Shown here: in pieces, positions 63,456 to 64,000 of the stretch | How the letters are laid out: the number at the start of each line of letters is the position of its first letter | Position numbering within the stretch: the first letter of the stretch is position 1 | Source of the DNA: Pseudomonas monsensis | GTDB lineage: Bacteria; Pseudomonadota; Gammaproteobacteria; Pseudomonadales; Pseudomonadaceae | Direction: 5' to 3' | Assembly: GCF_014268495.2 (NCBI RefSeq) | Contig: NZ_CP077087.1 | Location: forward strand, 4,669,001-4,733,000 | DNA length: 64,000 bases | The notes under the pieces: generated by a model | Told to the model about the DNA's origin: nothing | Database searches by the model: none | What the model saw: the letters and a program-made list of their open reading frames with translations, nothing else | Position numbers and translations under genes: made by a program

Positions 63456-64000
63456 TCACCCACGAGCCAGAACCTTGCGCAGCGCTTCGAGGAAGCGGCT
63501 GTTTTCCGCTGGCAGACCGATGGTCACCCGCAGGTGGTTCGGCATGCCGTAGTTGGCCACTGGACGCACGATCACGCCTTCGCGCAGCAGTCCCTGGAAC
63601 ACCGGGGCAGCGACCTGAGCGAGATCGACGCAGATGAAGTTGCCTTTGGATTCGATCCAGCCCAGACCCAGCTCACGGAAACCGGCTTGCAGTTGCTGCA
63701 TGCCCGACTCGTTGAGCTGACGGCTTTGCGCCAGATACTCATCGTCCTTCAATGCTGCACAGGCTGCCGCGAGGGCGAGGCTGTTGACGTTGAACGGCTG
63801 GCGAACGCGGTTCAGCACGTCAGCGACCACTGGAGTCGACAGACCGTAGCCAACGCGCAGTGCCGCCAGACCGTAAGCTTTGGAGAAGGTGCGCGAAACC
63901 AGCAGGTTCGGATACGCGGCAAGGAAGTCCAGACCGTCCGGCAAATCACTGCCTTCGGCGTACTCGATGTAAGCCTCGTCCAGCACCACCAGAACGTGCT
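63456..64000 (-). CDS. hisC: Histidinol-phosphate aminotransferase, C-terminal part (cut by window end)
   Basis: The frame is open to the last base, so the N-terminal half lies outside the window. The visible 181 codons contain VLDEAYIEYAEG (cofactor aspartate and tyrosine), the PLP lysine in SRTFSKAYGLAALRVGYG, and the phosphate-binding RVTIGLPAENSRFLEAL end. It may act on histidinol phosphate or aromatic acids, as in the hisC2-tyrA-aroA arrangement of Pseudomonas. Its stop overlaps the possible GTG start of tyrA-aroA. Confidence 0.9.
   Translation of the reverse strand, partial: HVLVVLDEAYIEYAEGSDLPDGLDFLAAYPNLLVSRTFSKAYGLAALRVGYGLSTPVVADVLNRVRQPFNVNSLALAAACAALKDDEYLAQSRQLNESGMQQLQAGFRELGLGWIESKGNFICVDLAQVAAPVFQGLLREGVIVRPVANYGMPNHLRVTIGLPAENSRFLEALRKVLARG

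Overview
The window is chromosomal DNA from a Pseudomonas, most likely of the P. fluorescens group. Support comes from the gene order rpsA-ihfB-lapA at one edge of an O-antigen locus with a wbpM/wbpL-type end at the other, a fused tyrA-aroA gene, a complete kdpFABCDE operon, high GC, and several copies of the inverted GCGGGCAAGC...CTCCCACAG intergenic repeat usual in this group. No rRNA, tRNA, CRISPR array, phage or insertion sequence was seen.

Bases 1-24,500 hold housekeeping and accessory genes. They are the end of an FtsX-type ABC permease, greB, a DoxX membrane protein, an MltF-like lytic transglycosylase, tatD, a chemoreceptor, an Mpo1-like membrane protein, a TesB-like thioesterase, a CHAD protein, a small lipoprotein, a patatin-like protein, the kdpFABCDE potassium-uptake operon on the minus strand, an ethanolamine permease, a TetR regulator, and a two-gene ketoacyl-synthase/short-chain-dehydrogenase operon.

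Bases 24,500-57,500 are a 33-kb surface-polysaccharide (O-antigen) locus. The left end, on the minus strand, has the initiation genes: wbpM (UDP-sugar 4,6-dehydratase), a wbpL-like lipid-carrier sugar transferase and a wbpV/wbpK-like reductase. A plus-strand cassette follows (29.4-36.6 kb): sugar 3-aminotransferase, lipid-linked GT2 glycosyltransferase, fused acetyltransferase/3,4-ketoisomerase, GtrA flippase and two large membrane proteins. It looks like a self-contained side-branch system for a 3-acetamido-3,6-dideoxyhexose, probably Fuc3NAc. A minus-strand module (36.7-40.9 kb) has two GT4 transferases with rmd and gmd for GDP-D-rhamnose. A plus-strand module (41.3-48.5 kb) has the ABC exporter wzm/wzt, an unrecognised coiled-coil protein, genes for GDP-N-acyl-perosamine and three GT4 transferases. 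A last minus-strand block (48.5-57.3 kb) has two more GT4 transferases, manB, manC and rmlBDA, without rmlC. No wzx, wzy or wzz is visible, so the polymer is probably exported by the ABC route and decorated afterwards in the periplasm.

Bases 57,500-64,000 are core genes on the minus strand: lapA, ihfB, a small lipoprotein, rpsA, cmk, tyrA-aroA and a truncated hisC.

The parts most worth a second look are the branch cassette, the small coiled-coil protein coupled to wzt, and the co-existence of D-rhamnose and perosamine branches that share one GDP-sugar intermediate.
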